This document shows positions 47,507-56,885 of a stretch of DNA of 64,000 nt, piece by piece. How positions within the stretch are numbered: position 1 is the first letter of the stretch; the number at the start of each line of letters is the position of its first letter. The position numbers and the translations under genes are program-made. The stretch covers positions 1-64,000 of the forward strand of contig JAHDQE010000023.1 in assembly GCA_018433975.1 (NCBI GenBank). The letters are read 5' to 3'. A model generated the notes under the pieces. The model was not told the DNA's origin. It was given only the letters and a program-made list of their open reading frames with translations, and searched no databases. The stretch is from Ornatilinea sp. GTDB lineage: Bacteria > Chloroflexota > Anaerolineae > Anaerolineales > Anaerolineaceae.

Positions 47507-49540
47507 GTGCTTAAGCGATTTCTAACCTGGAAAACTGTTCCTCTTGCCTTGTTATTGGTTACCATTGCAGCATATGGTTTATTAAGTCCCACATTGGGTT
47601 TTTACTGGGACGATTGGCCCTTGATGTGGTTTTTACATACCTTTGGCGCAAAAGGTTATGAGGAAGCTCTGGCAGTTGATCGTCCATTTCTGGCCGGAAT
47701 TTATTGGATTACGACTTCTCTTCTCAAAACAGTTCCGATTCAATGGCAAATCCTGGCGATTCTCAGCCGGTGGCTCACTTCTGTAGTTTTATGGTGGAGT
47801 CTCAAAAAACTCTGGCCGGAAAACCTTCAACAAGTTACATGGGCAGCATTACTCTTTTCGGTTTACCCGGGTTTTAAACAACAACCAATCTCCGTAGTAT
47901 ATTCCAACGGATTCTTGCTCTTTGCAATGTTCCTCGCCTCATTTGGCTTAATGGTTGCAGCAATCCGTAATCGTGAACGATATTGGCATTACACCATTCC
48001 CGCACTGATCGGTTATAGCATCTGTACTTTTTCTACAGAGTATTATGTTGGCTTAGATATGATTCGCCCTATCATGATCTGGCTAGCATTGAGTGAATCT
48101 CCAAAAATTAACTTAGATCAGATCAAAAAAGTTTTCCTTAATTGGGCACCCTACCTTATTGTTTTATTTGTGTTTCTAATTTGGCGAGTGTTTGTCTTTG
48201 AATTTCCAACCTACCAACCACAGCTTTTAGGTGAAATCTCAAGCAGTCCATTAAACGGCATTGTACATTTTGTGTACCGTATAGTCCAGGATATATTTTT
48301 AACCGGATGGGAGGCATGGGGAAAAACTTTTCATGCACCGTCCCTGTCCGAATTACAAACAACCTCTTCACTTCTATATTGGATATTGGTAGTAGGATTA
48401 ATTCCAATAGTCTGGTTCTATCTCAAGACCCTTGGAAATGATCAACCCGAAAAGCACTCTGTAAAACCGGATCATTGGGCCAGACAAGCCATGCTGTTAG
48501 GTTTTGCAGGTCTGCTTTTTGGCGGAGCGCCCTTTTGGATTACCGATTTGAAAATCTCTCTGGAATTTCCCTGGGACCGATTCACCCTGGCTTTTATGTT
48601 GGGAAGTTCACTCTTTTTAGTTGGATTTATTGATTGGGTCATCCGCACCAGAATGCAGAAAATTATTCTGCTCAGCCTGGTGATAAGTATGGCAATTGGT
48701 GCTGATTTTTCAAATACGAACACATATCGCCGCGAATGGAATACACACAATGATTTGCTCTGGCAAATGGTTTGGCGAGCTCCCGGTCTGAAGCCCGGCA
48801 CCACCCTGGTGACAAACCATTTACCCATGTCTTACTACAGTGATAATTCTTTAACGGCTCCACTTAATTGGACCTATGCCCCAGAGAATAAATCCAAGGA
48901 TATTCCTTATCTCTTCGCATTCACCGAAGTACGTCTGGGCGCAGGGCTGCCAGCTCTGGAAGAAGACTTACCTATTCACCAAAGCTACCGCAGTGCATCC
49001 TTCAACAGTTCAACAAACAATGCCCTGGTGATCTATTATGCCCCACCCGGCTGTTTGCGAATCATTGATCCACAGTATGATACAAGCTTGCCCTCCCTCC
49101 CAGATGCAATCAAAGAGGCCATGGTCATCTCCCACCCGGATCAGATCCTTGTAGATGCAAATCCACCTGCCACTCCCCCCATTAAAATTGTTGGCCCGGA
49201 GCCCGACCATAATTGGTGTTATTATTTTGAGAAAGCAGAGCTCGCCCGCCAGATGGATGATTGGAGCACAATTGTTGATCTGGGAATTCAGGCACTGGAC
49301 CAGAAGAAGTTAATGGCGCAAGAACCTACCGAGCTGTACATATTTATTGAAGCTTTTGCGCGTTCCGGTGACTGGGAAAATTCTATGCGGCTGATTCGTG
49401 AGGCTTATCGGCAATCCTCAACTTTGCAATCAGATCTTTGCAACACAATTACTCGCTTCGAGAAAAAGTACTCACCGGATAATAACGCCGCTCCGGAAAT
49501 TGATAAGACCCGAGAACGCCTGCATTGTCCGGCAAATTAA
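47507..49540 (+). CDS. Polytopic membrane protein, GT-C-like glycosyltransferase candidate
   Basis: The 677-residue protein starts at GTG 47507 with GAGGAG upstream. An N-terminal hydrophobic helix is followed by FYWDDWPLMW, the Asp-rich first outer loop typical of GT-C (dolichol/undecaprenyl-sugar) enzymes. About ten TM helices fill residues 10-400 (LLFSVYPGF, LLFAMFLASFGLMVAAI, YLIVLFVFLIWRVFVF). The C-terminal 230 residues are soluble with two TPR-like segments near the end. The polymer or lipid substrate is unknown. It begins the surface-glycan cluster and is followed at 27 nt by the GT2 gene. Confidence 0.7.
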   Translation: MLKRFLTWKTVPLALLLVTIAAYGLLSPTLGFYWDDWPLMWFLHTFGAKGYEEALAVDRPFLAGIYWITTSLLKTVPIQWQILAILSRWLTSVVLWWSLKKLWPENLQQVTWAALLFSVYPGFKQQPISVVYSNGFLLFAMFLASFGLMVAAIRNRERYWHYTIPALIGYSICTFSTEYYVGLDMIRPIMIWLALSESPKINLDQIKKVFLNWAPYLIVLFVFLIWRVFVFEFPTYQPQLLGEISSSPLNGIVHFVYRIVQDIFLTGWEAWGKTFHAPSLSELQTTSSLLYWILVVGLIPIVWFYLKTLGNDQPEKHSVKPDHWARQAMLLGFAGLLFGGAPFWITDLKISLEFPWDRFTLAFMLGSSLFLVGFIDWVIRTRMQKIILLSLVISMAIGADFSNTNTYRREWNTHNDLLWQMVWRAPGLKPGTTLVTNHLPMSYYSDNSLTAPLNWTYAPENKSKDIPYLFAFTEVRLGAGLPALEEDLPIHQSYRSASFNSSTNNALVIYYAPPGCLRIIDPQYDTSLPSLPDAIKEAMVISHPDQILVDANPPATPPIKIVGPEPDHNWCYYFEKAELARQMDDWSTIVDLGIQALDQKKLMAQEPTELYIFIEAFARSGDWENSMRLIREAYRQSSTLQSDLCNTITRFEKKYSPDNNAAPEIDKTRERLHCPAN

Positions 49541-49567
49541 AGTTGGATCGTGGTGACTTCTTTGATC

Positions 49568-50518
49568 ATGACTACACAAAAAAGACTAGGTCTTTCTATC
49601 ATCATCCCGGTTTATAACAGTCAGAAAACACTTGAGGAATTGGTGAAACGACTGGGGACTGTATTGCCGGGAATTGCATCCAATTACGAGGTCCTGCTGG
49701 TTAACGACGGCAGCATAGATGAAAGCTGGCAAAAAGTTCAGGAACTCGCAGAAGCCTACAGTTTTATCCGGGGCATCAATCTAATGCGGAATTACGGACA
49801 GCACAATGCTCTATTATGCGGCATCCGTTCTGCAGAAAATGAAATCATCGTCACCATGGATGACGATTTACAGCATCCCCCTGAAGAAATCCCCATCCTC
49901 CTGGCTAAACTCCAAGAAGGCCACGATGTGGTCTATGGATTTCCCCGCAAATTACCCCATTCTTTCTGGCGGAATATCTTTTCAAGGATTACCAAAAAAA
50001 CATTGGCATTCGTGATGGGGATTAAAACAGTCCGAGAAATTAGTGCGTTTCGAGCTTTTCGCACCAACCTTCGAGAAGCTTTTAAAGACTACCAGAGTCC
50101 GGGTGTTATTATCGATGTTTTGCTTTCATGGGGAACCACCCGGTTCACCAGTGTCAAGGTAAATGAAGTCCCGCGCGAATACGGAAGTTCAAACTACAAT
50201 TTCTTCAAGCTTGCCAGCCAGGGGCTTCTTATCCTGACGGGCTTCAGCACAATTCCTCTTAAATTGGCCAGCTGGATGGGGTTCATCTTTACAATCTTCG
50301 GTTTCGCGGTTTTTCTCTTTGTGTTGATCTCCTATCTCCACCAGGGCAGTATCCCCGGCTTTCCATTTCTGGCTTCAATCATCTCAATTTTCAGTGGAAC
50401 CCAATTGTTTGCCTTGGGCATCTTCGGAGAATATCTTGGACGCATGTTTGATAGAAGCATGGACCGTCCCACCTATGTGATTGGCAGCACAACCCCAAAA
50501 TGCCAGCAAGACGAGTGA
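49568..50518 (+). CDS. Family 2 glycosyltransferase (polyprenyl-phosphate sugar transferase type)
   Basis: About 316 residues from ATG 49568; an upstream GTG at 49550 would add six. LSIIIPVYNSQKTLEEL, VLLVNDGSIDESW and DDDLQHPPEEIP are the GT-A fold nucleotide-sugar and metal motifs. Two C-terminal TM helices (LASWMGFIFTIFGFAVFLFV; FLASIISIFSGTQLFALGIFGEYLG) match ArnC/DPM1-like enzymes that load a sugar onto polyprenyl phosphate at the membrane. It is next to a GT-C-like protein, which would use such a product. Confidence 0.9.
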   Translation: MTTQKRLGLSIIIPVYNSQKTLEELVKRLGTVLPGIASNYEVLLVNDGSIDESWQKVQELAEAYSFIRGINLMRNYGQHNALLCGIRSAENEIIVTMDDDLQHPPEEIPILLAKLQEGHDVVYGFPRKLPHSFWRNIFSRITKKTLAFVMGIKTVREISAFRAFRTNLREAFKDYQSPGVIIDVLLSWGTTRFTSVKVNEVPREYGSSNYNFFKLASQGLLILTGFSTIPLKLASWMGFIFTIFGFAVFLFVLISYLHQGSIPGFPFLASIISIFSGTQLFALGIFGEYLGRMFDRSMDRPTYVIGSTTPKCQQDE

Positions 50519-50524
50519 TTCGGT

Positions 50525-51232
50525 ATGAACGGTGTAATTCTTCAACCGTCTTACATTCCCTGGAGGGGATACTTCCATCAGATCGCCATGGCCGACATAT
50601 TCGTTTTTTATGACGATGTCAAATATGATAAAAACGGCTGGCGGAATCGAAACCGGATCAAAACAAAAAATGGATCAATCTGGCTCACCATTCCGGTGCT
50701 GACCAAAGGTGTTGAAACAAACCAGACTCCCATTAATCAGATACAAATCAACTGGCAGCAAAACTGGAATCGAAAACATTGGCAATCTTTACAGATGCAT
50801 TACGCCAAAGCGCCTTATTTTGAAAAATTTGCCCGTTTGCTGGAATCATTCTACCAGCGACATCCTAATTTGCTCTCCGAATTTACCATTGACCTGACAA
50901 TTCTTCTTGCCAGAGAACTGGGCATTCACCATACCCAATTTATTCGTTCCTCGGAAATGGAAGGGATCACCGGCCAGAAAACGGAGCGACTGATTCAAAT
51001 CCTTTCCAGATTAAATGTAACCCATTATATTTCCGGGCCTTCAGCCCAATCCTATATTGAAACAGCTAAATTCCAAAATGCCGGTATTACCCTGGAATAT
51101 ATGCAGTACGAGTATGCAGAATATCCACAACTTTACCCCCCCTATGATCCACAAGTTTCCATTCTGGATTTAATGTTCATGACAGGGCCCAATGCGTTGG
51201 ATCACATCCTCCCAAAAAACAGCAGAACCTGA
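50525..51232 (+). CDS. WbqC-like family protein
   Basis: The 235-residue protein begins GVILQPSYIPWRGYFHQIAMADIFVFYDDVKYDKNGWRNRNRI when read in sections, the hallmark of the WbqC family found in O-antigen and other polysaccharide clusters. It also has ISGPSAQSYI in the middle and LDLMFMTGPNA near the C-terminus. The biochemical role of the family is not firmly established; involvement in amino-sugar modification is usually proposed. It starts 6 nt after the GT2 gene. Confidence 0.85.
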   Translation: MNGVILQPSYIPWRGYFHQIAMADIFVFYDDVKYDKNGWRNRNRIKTKNGSIWLTIPVLTKGVETNQTPINQIQINWQQNWNRKHWQSLQMHYAKAPYFEKFARLLESFYQRHPNLLSEFTIDLTILLARELGIHHTQFIRSSEMEGITGQKTERLIQILSRLNVTHYISGPSAQSYIETAKFQNAGITLEYMQYEYAEYPQLYPPYDPQVSILDLMFMTGPNALDHILPKNSRT

Positions 51233-51251
51233 ACCAAAAATGAGGAAATAA

Positions 51252-51878
51252 ATGATTGATGACAAGAAAATCAATAATGTAAAACAATATTTTCACAACA
51301 CACTCTCTAAATTTGGGACAACTTCAAAAGGTGTCGATTGGAACACCGAAGAAACCCGTGAAGCGCGGTTTGATCAAATTTTGAAAGTGGCAGACCCCAT
51401 ACATCCATTTTCTATTCTGGATTACGGCTGCGGTTATGGGGCTTTGATCGAATACTTACGGAAAAAGCCTTTCCTCATCAATCAATATATAGGCTATGAC
51501 ATCCTCGAATCTATGATTGATGCAGCACGGGGTATATACGGGCATTTGAACTGGGCACAATTCACAACCAGCATCACGGAAGCCCCTATCGCCGATTATG
51601 CTGTTGCATGTGGTGTCTTCAATATGAAACTGGATGCCGGCTTTGATGAATGGACTGAATTTGTCATTACCGGCCTCAAAGAAATGGATGCTCATTCACG
51701 GCATGGTTTTTCTTCTAACTTCCTCACAAAATATTCGGATGCTGACCGGATGCGCCCGGATCTTTATTATGCGGATCCCTGTTTTTTGTTTGATTACTGT
51801 AAAACACATTTTTCTAAAGATGTGGCCATCCTTCATGATTATGGCATGTACGATTTCACCCTGATCGTTCGAAAATAA
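51252..51878 (+). CDS. Class I SAM methyltransferase of the glycan cluster
   Basis: The 208-residue protein has motif I ILDYGCGYGALIEYL and the acidic loop IGYDILESMIDAA. The ATG follows GAGGAAATAA. It lies 19 nt after the WbqC gene and 31 nt before the aminotransferase gene, so it probably methylates a sugar or amino-sugar intermediate. The DYGCG-type motif is the only strong signature. Confidence 0.82.
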   Translation: MIDDKKINNVKQYFHNTLSKFGTTSKGVDWNTEETREARFDQILKVADPIHPFSILDYGCGYGALIEYLRKKPFLINQYIGYDILESMIDAARGIYGHLNWAQFTTSITEAPIADYAVACGVFNMKLDAGFDEWTEFVITGLKEMDAHSRHGFSSNFLTKYSDADRMRPDLYYADPCFLFDYCKTHFSKDVAILHDYGMYDFTLIVRK

Positions 51879-51909
51879 TAAAACTATTTTGGTTAAAACA
51901 GCAAAAACA

Positions 51910-53037
51910 ATGATTGACTTTAACAAACCTACTCTAATTGGAAATGAACTGCATTATATCGCTGAAGCATTTGATAATTCACATGTTTCTGGTGATGGTC
52001 CTTTTTCAAAAAAATGTCAGACCTTGCTGGAGAATGAACTGGGAGTTCCAAAAGTACTGTTAACCAGTTCCTGCTCACACGCATTGGAAATGGCCGCCCT
52101 GCTGCTAAAAATTGGACCTGGAGATGAGGTTATTTTTCCTTCCTTCACATTTGTGACTACAGTAAACGCTTTTGTCCTTCGGGGAGCAAAACCCGTTTTT
52201 GTGGATATTCGCCCTGACACAGTAAACCTGAACGAAGCGCTCCTTGAAGAGAAAATAACCTCTCGCACCCGAGCTATCGTCCCGGTTCATTACGCCGGTG
52301 TCGGTTGTGAGATGGATACCATTCAAGAAATTGCCAATCATCACAACCTGCCCATTGTAGAAGATAACGCGCATGGGCTTTTTGGCAAATACAAAGGGAA
52401 AAACCTGGGAACATTTGGTGTACTTGCTACACAGAGTTTTCATGAAACCAAAAATATTTCCTGCGGTGAAGGGGGAGCATTACTGATCAACCAGACCGAG
52501 TTTTCTGACCGGGCGGAAATTATCCGCGAAAAGGGCACAAACCGCAGCCGGTTCTTCCGCGGCATGGTGGATAAATACACCTGGGTAGATATCGGTTCAA
52601 GTTATATCCTTTCAGATATTCTGGCAGCCGTACTCTACGCTCAGTTAGAACAAAAAGATCTGATCCAGAATAAGCGCAAAGCAATTTGGACTCGCTATTT
52701 CACAAGCCTGCAAAACTGGGCGGACAATCAGGGAATTCAGCTTCCTTATGTCCCGTCTCACTGCGAGCAAACATATCATATGTTCTATATAGTGCTGCCA
52801 TCCCTCAAAATTCGCCAGACATTGATTAAATACCTTCGCGAGAAAGGGGTTATCAGCGTTTTTCATTATCAACCCCTACATCTTTCCGATATGGGAAAAC
52901 AGTTTGGAGGAAAATTAGGTGACCTTCCCGTTACAGAACGCATGGGAGATTGCTTGCTGCGCCTGCCTTTTTACAACGCACTATCCGAAACAGATCAGGA
53001 TCAGGTGATCGACATTCTTACGGGCTTCAAGAGATAA
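51910..53037 (+). CDS. DegT/DnrJ/EryC1 aminotransferase, WecE-like (dTDP-4-keto-6-deoxyhexose transaminase)
   Basis: About 375 residues from ATG 51910; a TTG at 51889 would add seven without a ribosome-binding site. Motifs: TSSCSHALEMAALLL, FPSFTFVTTVNAFVLRGAKPVFVD, EDNAHGLFG, and the PLP lysine K181 in HETKNISCGEGG. The HETKN form is the WecE/RffA type, which makes dTDP-4-amino-4,6-dideoxygalactose. A terminal lid FHYQPLHLSDMG matches the family. Together with the WbqC and methyltransferase genes it suggests an amino-deoxy sugar on a surface polymer. Confidence 0.9.
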   Translation: MIDFNKPTLIGNELHYIAEAFDNSHVSGDGPFSKKCQTLLENELGVPKVLLTSSCSHALEMAALLLKIGPGDEVIFPSFTFVTTVNAFVLRGAKPVFVDIRPDTVNLNEALLEEKITSRTRAIVPVHYAGVGCEMDTIQEIANHHNLPIVEDNAHGLFGKYKGKNLGTFGVLATQSFHETKNISCGEGGALLINQTEFSDRAEIIREKGTNRSRFFRGMVDKYTWVDIGSSYILSDILAAVLYAQLEQKDLIQNKRKAIWTRYFTSLQNWADNQGIQLPYVPSHCEQTYHMFYIVLPSLKIRQTLIKYLREKGVISVFHYQPLHLSDMGKQFGGKLGDLPVTERMGDCLLRLPFYNALSETDQDQVIDILTGFKR

Positions 53038-53075
53038 ATCCAAATTCACTTCAAATCAATCAGGAGAGGAAATCA

Positions 53076-54278
53076 ATGAACATCCTTGTGTTTAACTGTG
53101 GCAGCTCCTCGCTGAATTACAAAGTTTTCCGCTTTGAAAATACAGAGGTTTCTTCTATTGCTATTTCCGGTAAAGCGCACCGGGTTGGTGTAAAAGGAAC
53201 GGAGCCTTCTTTTATTGAGCATCATCTTAACGGGCAAATCGAGAAACAAACCCGGCCAATTGCAAATCACAGCGAAGCAGCTAAACTGGTCATTCGGTAT
53301 TTACAAGATCATCAAATTGACCTGGATGCTATTGGGCATCGTTTTGTCCATGGCGGAGTCGATTTTCAAGAGTCGGTGCCGCTCTCAAAAGATACTTACA
53401 TCAAGTTGAAATCCTGCCTGCCGCTGGCACCCATCCATAATCCCAACTCGATGAGCGTAATTGACGAATGTCTGTCAGCTTTTCAATCCCTGCCGCAATA
53501 TGTCACATTCGATACGGCTTTCCACGCCTCTTTGCCGGAATGGGCCTACCAGTATGCGCTCCCTGAAGAATTCGCCAAAAATTACAACCTTCGCAAATTC
53601 GGATTTCATGGGCTTTCCTATCAATATGTTACCCAGGAAGCAGCTCGGTTCCTCGAGAAACCATTGAAATCTCTGAAAATGATCGCCTGTCACCTTGGAA
53701 CAGGCGGCTCCAGCATTGCCGCCATCAAAGATGGGAAGTCCATTGACACTTCAATGGGATTTTCTCCTTTAGCAGGGTTAATTATGAGTACCCGCACCGG
53801 AGACCTTGACCCTATGATCCCATTGCACCTGATCTCCGAGCATGGTTTTACCTCGGAAGAGCTCACCACCCTGTTTAACAAAAAGAGTGGCTTGTTGGGC
53901 ATTTCAGGCTTTTCCAGCGACATCCGGGATATTTTGCAGCAATTGGAAAAAACCGAAATTCCTCGTGCACGTCTTGCGTTTCAGATGTATACCTATCGGA
54001 TCAAACAATACATCGGCGCATATAGTGCTGTTCTGGGAGGACTAGATGTTTTAATTTTCACCGATGATATTGGTGTCCAGAGTTGGCAGGTACGCGAGGA
54101 AGTTTGCCGGGAAATGGATTTCTTAGGAATCAGCCTGGATTCTGAGACCAATCGCCGTGCTAACATAGCCAAGATCTCGCAGATCAATGTGGCAAATGCC
54201 GGCGTTCAAGTACTCTCTATGCCAACCAACGAAGAACTGATCATCGGATTAGAAGGATTCAGTCTCCTCAATTCATAA
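53076..54278 (+). CDS. ackA: Acetate kinase
   Basis: The 400-residue enzyme makes ATP from acetyl phosphate. ATG 53076 has AGGAGAGGAAATCA upstream; the frame extends further into the previous gene and is not used. Signatures: NILVFNCGSSSLNYKV, HRFVHGG, FDTAFH, CHLGTGGSS, DTSMGFSPLAG and RTGDLDP. Pta is not in this window. It is 38 nt after the glycan aminotransferase but functionally unrelated. Confidence 0.96.
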   Translation: MNILVFNCGSSSLNYKVFRFENTEVSSIAISGKAHRVGVKGTEPSFIEHHLNGQIEKQTRPIANHSEAAKLVIRYLQDHQIDLDAIGHRFVHGGVDFQESVPLSKDTYIKLKSCLPLAPIHNPNSMSVIDECLSAFQSLPQYVTFDTAFHASLPEWAYQYALPEEFAKNYNLRKFGFHGLSYQYVTQEAARFLEKPLKSLKMIACHLGTGGSSIAAIKDGKSIDTSMGFSPLAGLIMSTRTGDLDPMIPLHLISEHGFTSEELTTLFNKKSGLLGISGFSSDIRDILQQLEKTEIPRARLAFQMYTYRIKQYIGAYSAVLGGLDVLIFTDDIGVQSWQVREEVCREMDFLGISLDSETNRRANIAKISQINVANAGVQVLSMPTNEELIIGLEGFSLLNS

Positions 54279-54615
54279 TAAAAACCATCTGATCGAGGAT
54301 GTATGCTAAAGGCGTCCTCATCACCGATAACCCATCCGATAAGGTTAAACCAGACCGGGGGAAAAACGACTCTGCGCATAAAGAAAAGTAAGCAATTGAG
54401 ATTACCTTCAAAGCAATGCAAAAACGATCAAATTGTAACCAGGCGAATTGCTGAACACCAAGTGCTTAACGAACCGGTTAACAACAAAGTAGATCAAAAG
54501 AAAGTTGACCTCCCTGTATCACCCAATAATCCGGAGAAAGAGGATTATGCTTGACAAAAAAAAATGCCCATGCTAACGTTATAGTCATCTATAAACATCT
54601 ACTAAAGAGACGCAA
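54279..54615 (+). promoter_or_regulatory. Intergenic region with GntR-EIIA promoter and repeat-type operator
   Basis: The region holds a promoter: TTGACA at 54551-54556, a 17-nt spacer and TAACGT at 54574-54579. A direct repeat CATCTA at 54586-54591 and 54596-54601 (10 bp, one helical turn) follows, bounded by TAGT and ACTA. It sits just before the regulator start, suggesting an autoregulatory operator. A Lys-rich 83-codon ORF at 54303-54554 is not convincing. Confidence 0.5.
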
Positions 54616-55911
54616 ATGAACAGTACTGCCAAAACATTTTTCATTGATAAATCCAGTGCAATTCCTATCTATACGCAGCTTGCAAGCTGGATGGAATCCA
54701 AAATAACAACCGGTGAGTGGCCACAAAACTTCAGGCTTCCCGGTGAAATTGAACTTGCCAAACAAGTCAGCGTCAGTCGCGGCACTTTACGCAAAGCAAT
54801 ATCCAAATTAATCGAAAAAAACCTGCTGGTGCAAATCCACGGTAAGGGTACTTTTGTCTCTCCTTTTATTGTGGAACAAACCTGGGCAGGCAGACTGGTC
54901 GGTATTTACGATGAACTGATGCTGATGGGAATCCCTTTCAAAACTCAAATCATTGAACAGGATATTATTCCCGCTCCTCCAAAAGAAGCAGACCAATTAG
55001 GTCTTACACCGGGTCAACCAATCTATCATATCAAGCGCCTCCGGTCTGTAGAAAATGCGCCGTTAGTGGTCATGGAAAACTACCTGGATGCCACCCAATA
55101 TGAGGGGTTATTAAATATGGATCTGGCCCAACATGGTTTGATGGAAATAATTGAAAAACTTTATGGATTAACATTAACCTGGGCCTCCCACAATATTTCT
55201 GTCATCCGGGCTGGCGCGGAGATGGCATCGCTGTTGCAAATTGGAATCAGTGATCCCATTCTTTTTAACGAGCATGTAGTTTATGACGAGAATGAAAGAA
55301 AGACCCTGTATTCAAAGCTCTGGTTCCGCAGTGACCGGTACCGTCTGCGTACCATTGTCCACCGAGGGGCCAATGAAGCTTTTTATTCTGCCATGAGTCA
55401 TACCCCCATTCAACCTCCAAAGGTCCTTTCTCAAAAACATCCCCAAACCCAAAGTGTCCAAAAGATTTGGTCTTTAAGTGACCTGCTTCCCCCTGAGAGA
55501 ATCGAAATCAATGCAAAAGTGAACACACCCGAAGAAGCTATCCGTCTGGTTGGAAAACTGATGGTAGATTCAGGTGCAGTGGAACCACGTTACATTGACG
55601 GCATGCTAAATATGTCCAATCAGCTTGGCCCCTATATTGTCATTGCACCAGGTGTGGCCCTCCCACATGCCCGGCCGGAAGATGGCGTCATTGAACCCTG
55701 TCTCGCTCTGGCCACGCTGAATCCCCCCATTAAGTTTGGCAATCTGAATTACGATCCTGTGCGCCTTGTCTTTGCAATTGGAGCAGTAGATGCTTATCAA
55801 CATATTGACGCACTGCGCTCATTCGCCACTTTTCTGTCTCAAACGAACAATCTGGAAGCTCTTTTAAAAGCTGATTCCAAAGAAGAAATCTTACGCATTC
55901 TCGACGCATAA
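54616..55911 (+). CDS. GntR-UTRA transcription factor fused to a PTS EIIA (fructose/mannitol type) domain
   Basis: The 431-residue protein has a GntR winged helix at about 10-85 (YTQLASWMESKITTGEWP, RLPGEIELAKQVSVSRGTLRKAI), a UTRA/HutC effector domain at about 92-245 (LTPGQPIYHIKRLRSVENAP), and a C-terminal EIIA2 domain at about 285-431 with phospho-acceptor His351 in GVALPHARPEDGV. GntR-UTRA proteins bind sugar or sugar-phosphate ligands, and EIIA domains take phosphate from HPr. The fusion would let PTS phosphorylation state alter repressor activity. The activity of the fused regulator is inferred. PRD-EIIA fusions are common, but a UTRA-EIIA arrangement is unusual. Confidence 0.88.
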   Translation: MNSTAKTFFIDKSSAIPIYTQLASWMESKITTGEWPQNFRLPGEIELAKQVSVSRGTLRKAISKLIEKNLLVQIHGKGTFVSPFIVEQTWAGRLVGIYDELMLMGIPFKTQIIEQDIIPAPPKEADQLGLTPGQPIYHIKRLRSVENAPLVVMENYLDATQYEGLLNMDLAQHGLMEIIEKLYGLTLTWASHNISVIRAGAEMASLLQIGISDPILFNEHVVYDENERKTLYSKLWFRSDRYRLRTIVHRGANEAFYSAMSHTPIQPPKVLSQKHPQTQSVQKIWSLSDLLPPERIEINAKVNTPEEAIRLVGKLMVDSGAVEPRYIDGMLNMSNQLGPYIVIAPGVALPHARPEDGVIEPCLALATLNPPIKFGNLNYDPVRLVFAIGAVDAYQHIDALRSFATFLSQTNNLEALLKADSKEEILRILDA

Positions 55912-55981
55912 CCCATCCCGAGAAACCATTGCACGGCTCATCAACAAAATTCAACTCATTTAAAAGAGAGAACGTTGCCCT

Positions 55982-56839
55982 ATGAAAACCTATTTGGATT
56001 GTTTTGTATGCTTGTTTCGTCAGAGTTTGGAAGCGGCTCGATTTTCTGATGCAGACGAAGAGGGACAAAAACAAGTTCTGTTTACTGCTTTGGAGGTCCT
56101 GAAAAATATGGACCCCACCAGCACACCTCCACAACTTACCAGCCGGATTCATCAAACCGTCCGGGAGGTTACCGGCATTACGGATCCTTACCAGGTGCTC
56201 AAAGAAAAAAGCACACAAGAAGCACTCTCTCTCTACCCTCGGTTAAAACAACTCGTCCGAAAAGCAGACGATCCATTAACAACCGCAATCAAGCTGGCAA
56301 TCGCCGGAAACATTATTGATTATGGACGACCCGACGAAATTGATCTTGTGGAAATTATCGAACAAAGCGCTCAACAATCTTTGGCAATTAACCACCTTCC
56401 AGAATTGATTGGTCGGCTAAAAAGTGTCCCCTGGGTATTGTATTTAGCAGATAATGCGGGTGAAACTGTTTTTGACCGTGTATTGATAGAGGAACTCAGC
56501 CCTCTCCCGGTCAAATATGTTGTAAAAGGTGGCGCCAGTCTGAACGACGCCACGCGAAAAGATGCTCTGGAAGCGGGTATTAGCGAAGTTGCTGAAATTG
56601 TGGACACTGGTTATGCAGCCGCCGGCATCATTCCGGAATGTTCCAGTCCCGAGTTTTTAGGGTTATTAGAAAATGCCCCCCTTATTATCGCCAAGGGGCA
56701 GGGAAACTATGAATCTCTGAGCGAGTATGATGATGGTCGGCTCTTTTTCCTGTTGCAAGCGAAATGTGAGATCTTAAGCAGAGATATTGGCGTTCCTATA
56801 AAAAGCTGGATTGTAAAACAAGGCGCCCCAGCAAGCTGA
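55982..56839 (+). CDS. DUF89/ARMT1-like protein (metal-dependent damage-control phosphatase family)
   Basis: The 285-residue protein has the N-terminal CFVCLFRQSLEAARF, and the metal-site motifs LADNAGETVFDR and GQGNYESL of DUF89. Known members dephosphorylate harmful sugar phosphates or phosphopantetheine derivatives in the cytosol. It lies 70 nt after the GntR-EIIA gene and before the HPr gene on the other strand, which fits removal of a sugar-phosphate side product of a PTS-fed pathway. This link is inferred. Confidence 0.88.
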   Translation: MKTYLDCFVCLFRQSLEAARFSDADEEGQKQVLFTALEVLKNMDPTSTPPQLTSRIHQTVREVTGITDPYQVLKEKSTQEALSLYPRLKQLVRKADDPLTTAIKLAIAGNIIDYGRPDEIDLVEIIEQSAQQSLAINHLPELIGRLKSVPWVLYLADNAGETVFDRVLIEELSPLPVKYVVKGGASLNDATRKDALEAGISEVAEIVDTGYAAAGIIPECSSPEFLGLLENAPLIIAKGQGNYESLSEYDDGRLFFLLQAKCEILSRDIGVPIKSWIVKQGAPAS

Positions 56840-56885
56840 TGTTCGGGAAATAAACACGGATTCCTCATTTGTTTTCAAGTATAAA

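Noticed and set aside
54303..54554. 83-codon ORF between ackA and the GntR-EIIA gene
   Set aside because: Lys/Gln/Asn-rich, no recognisable pattern, and it runs into the promoter; a weak GAGG before the ATG is its only support.
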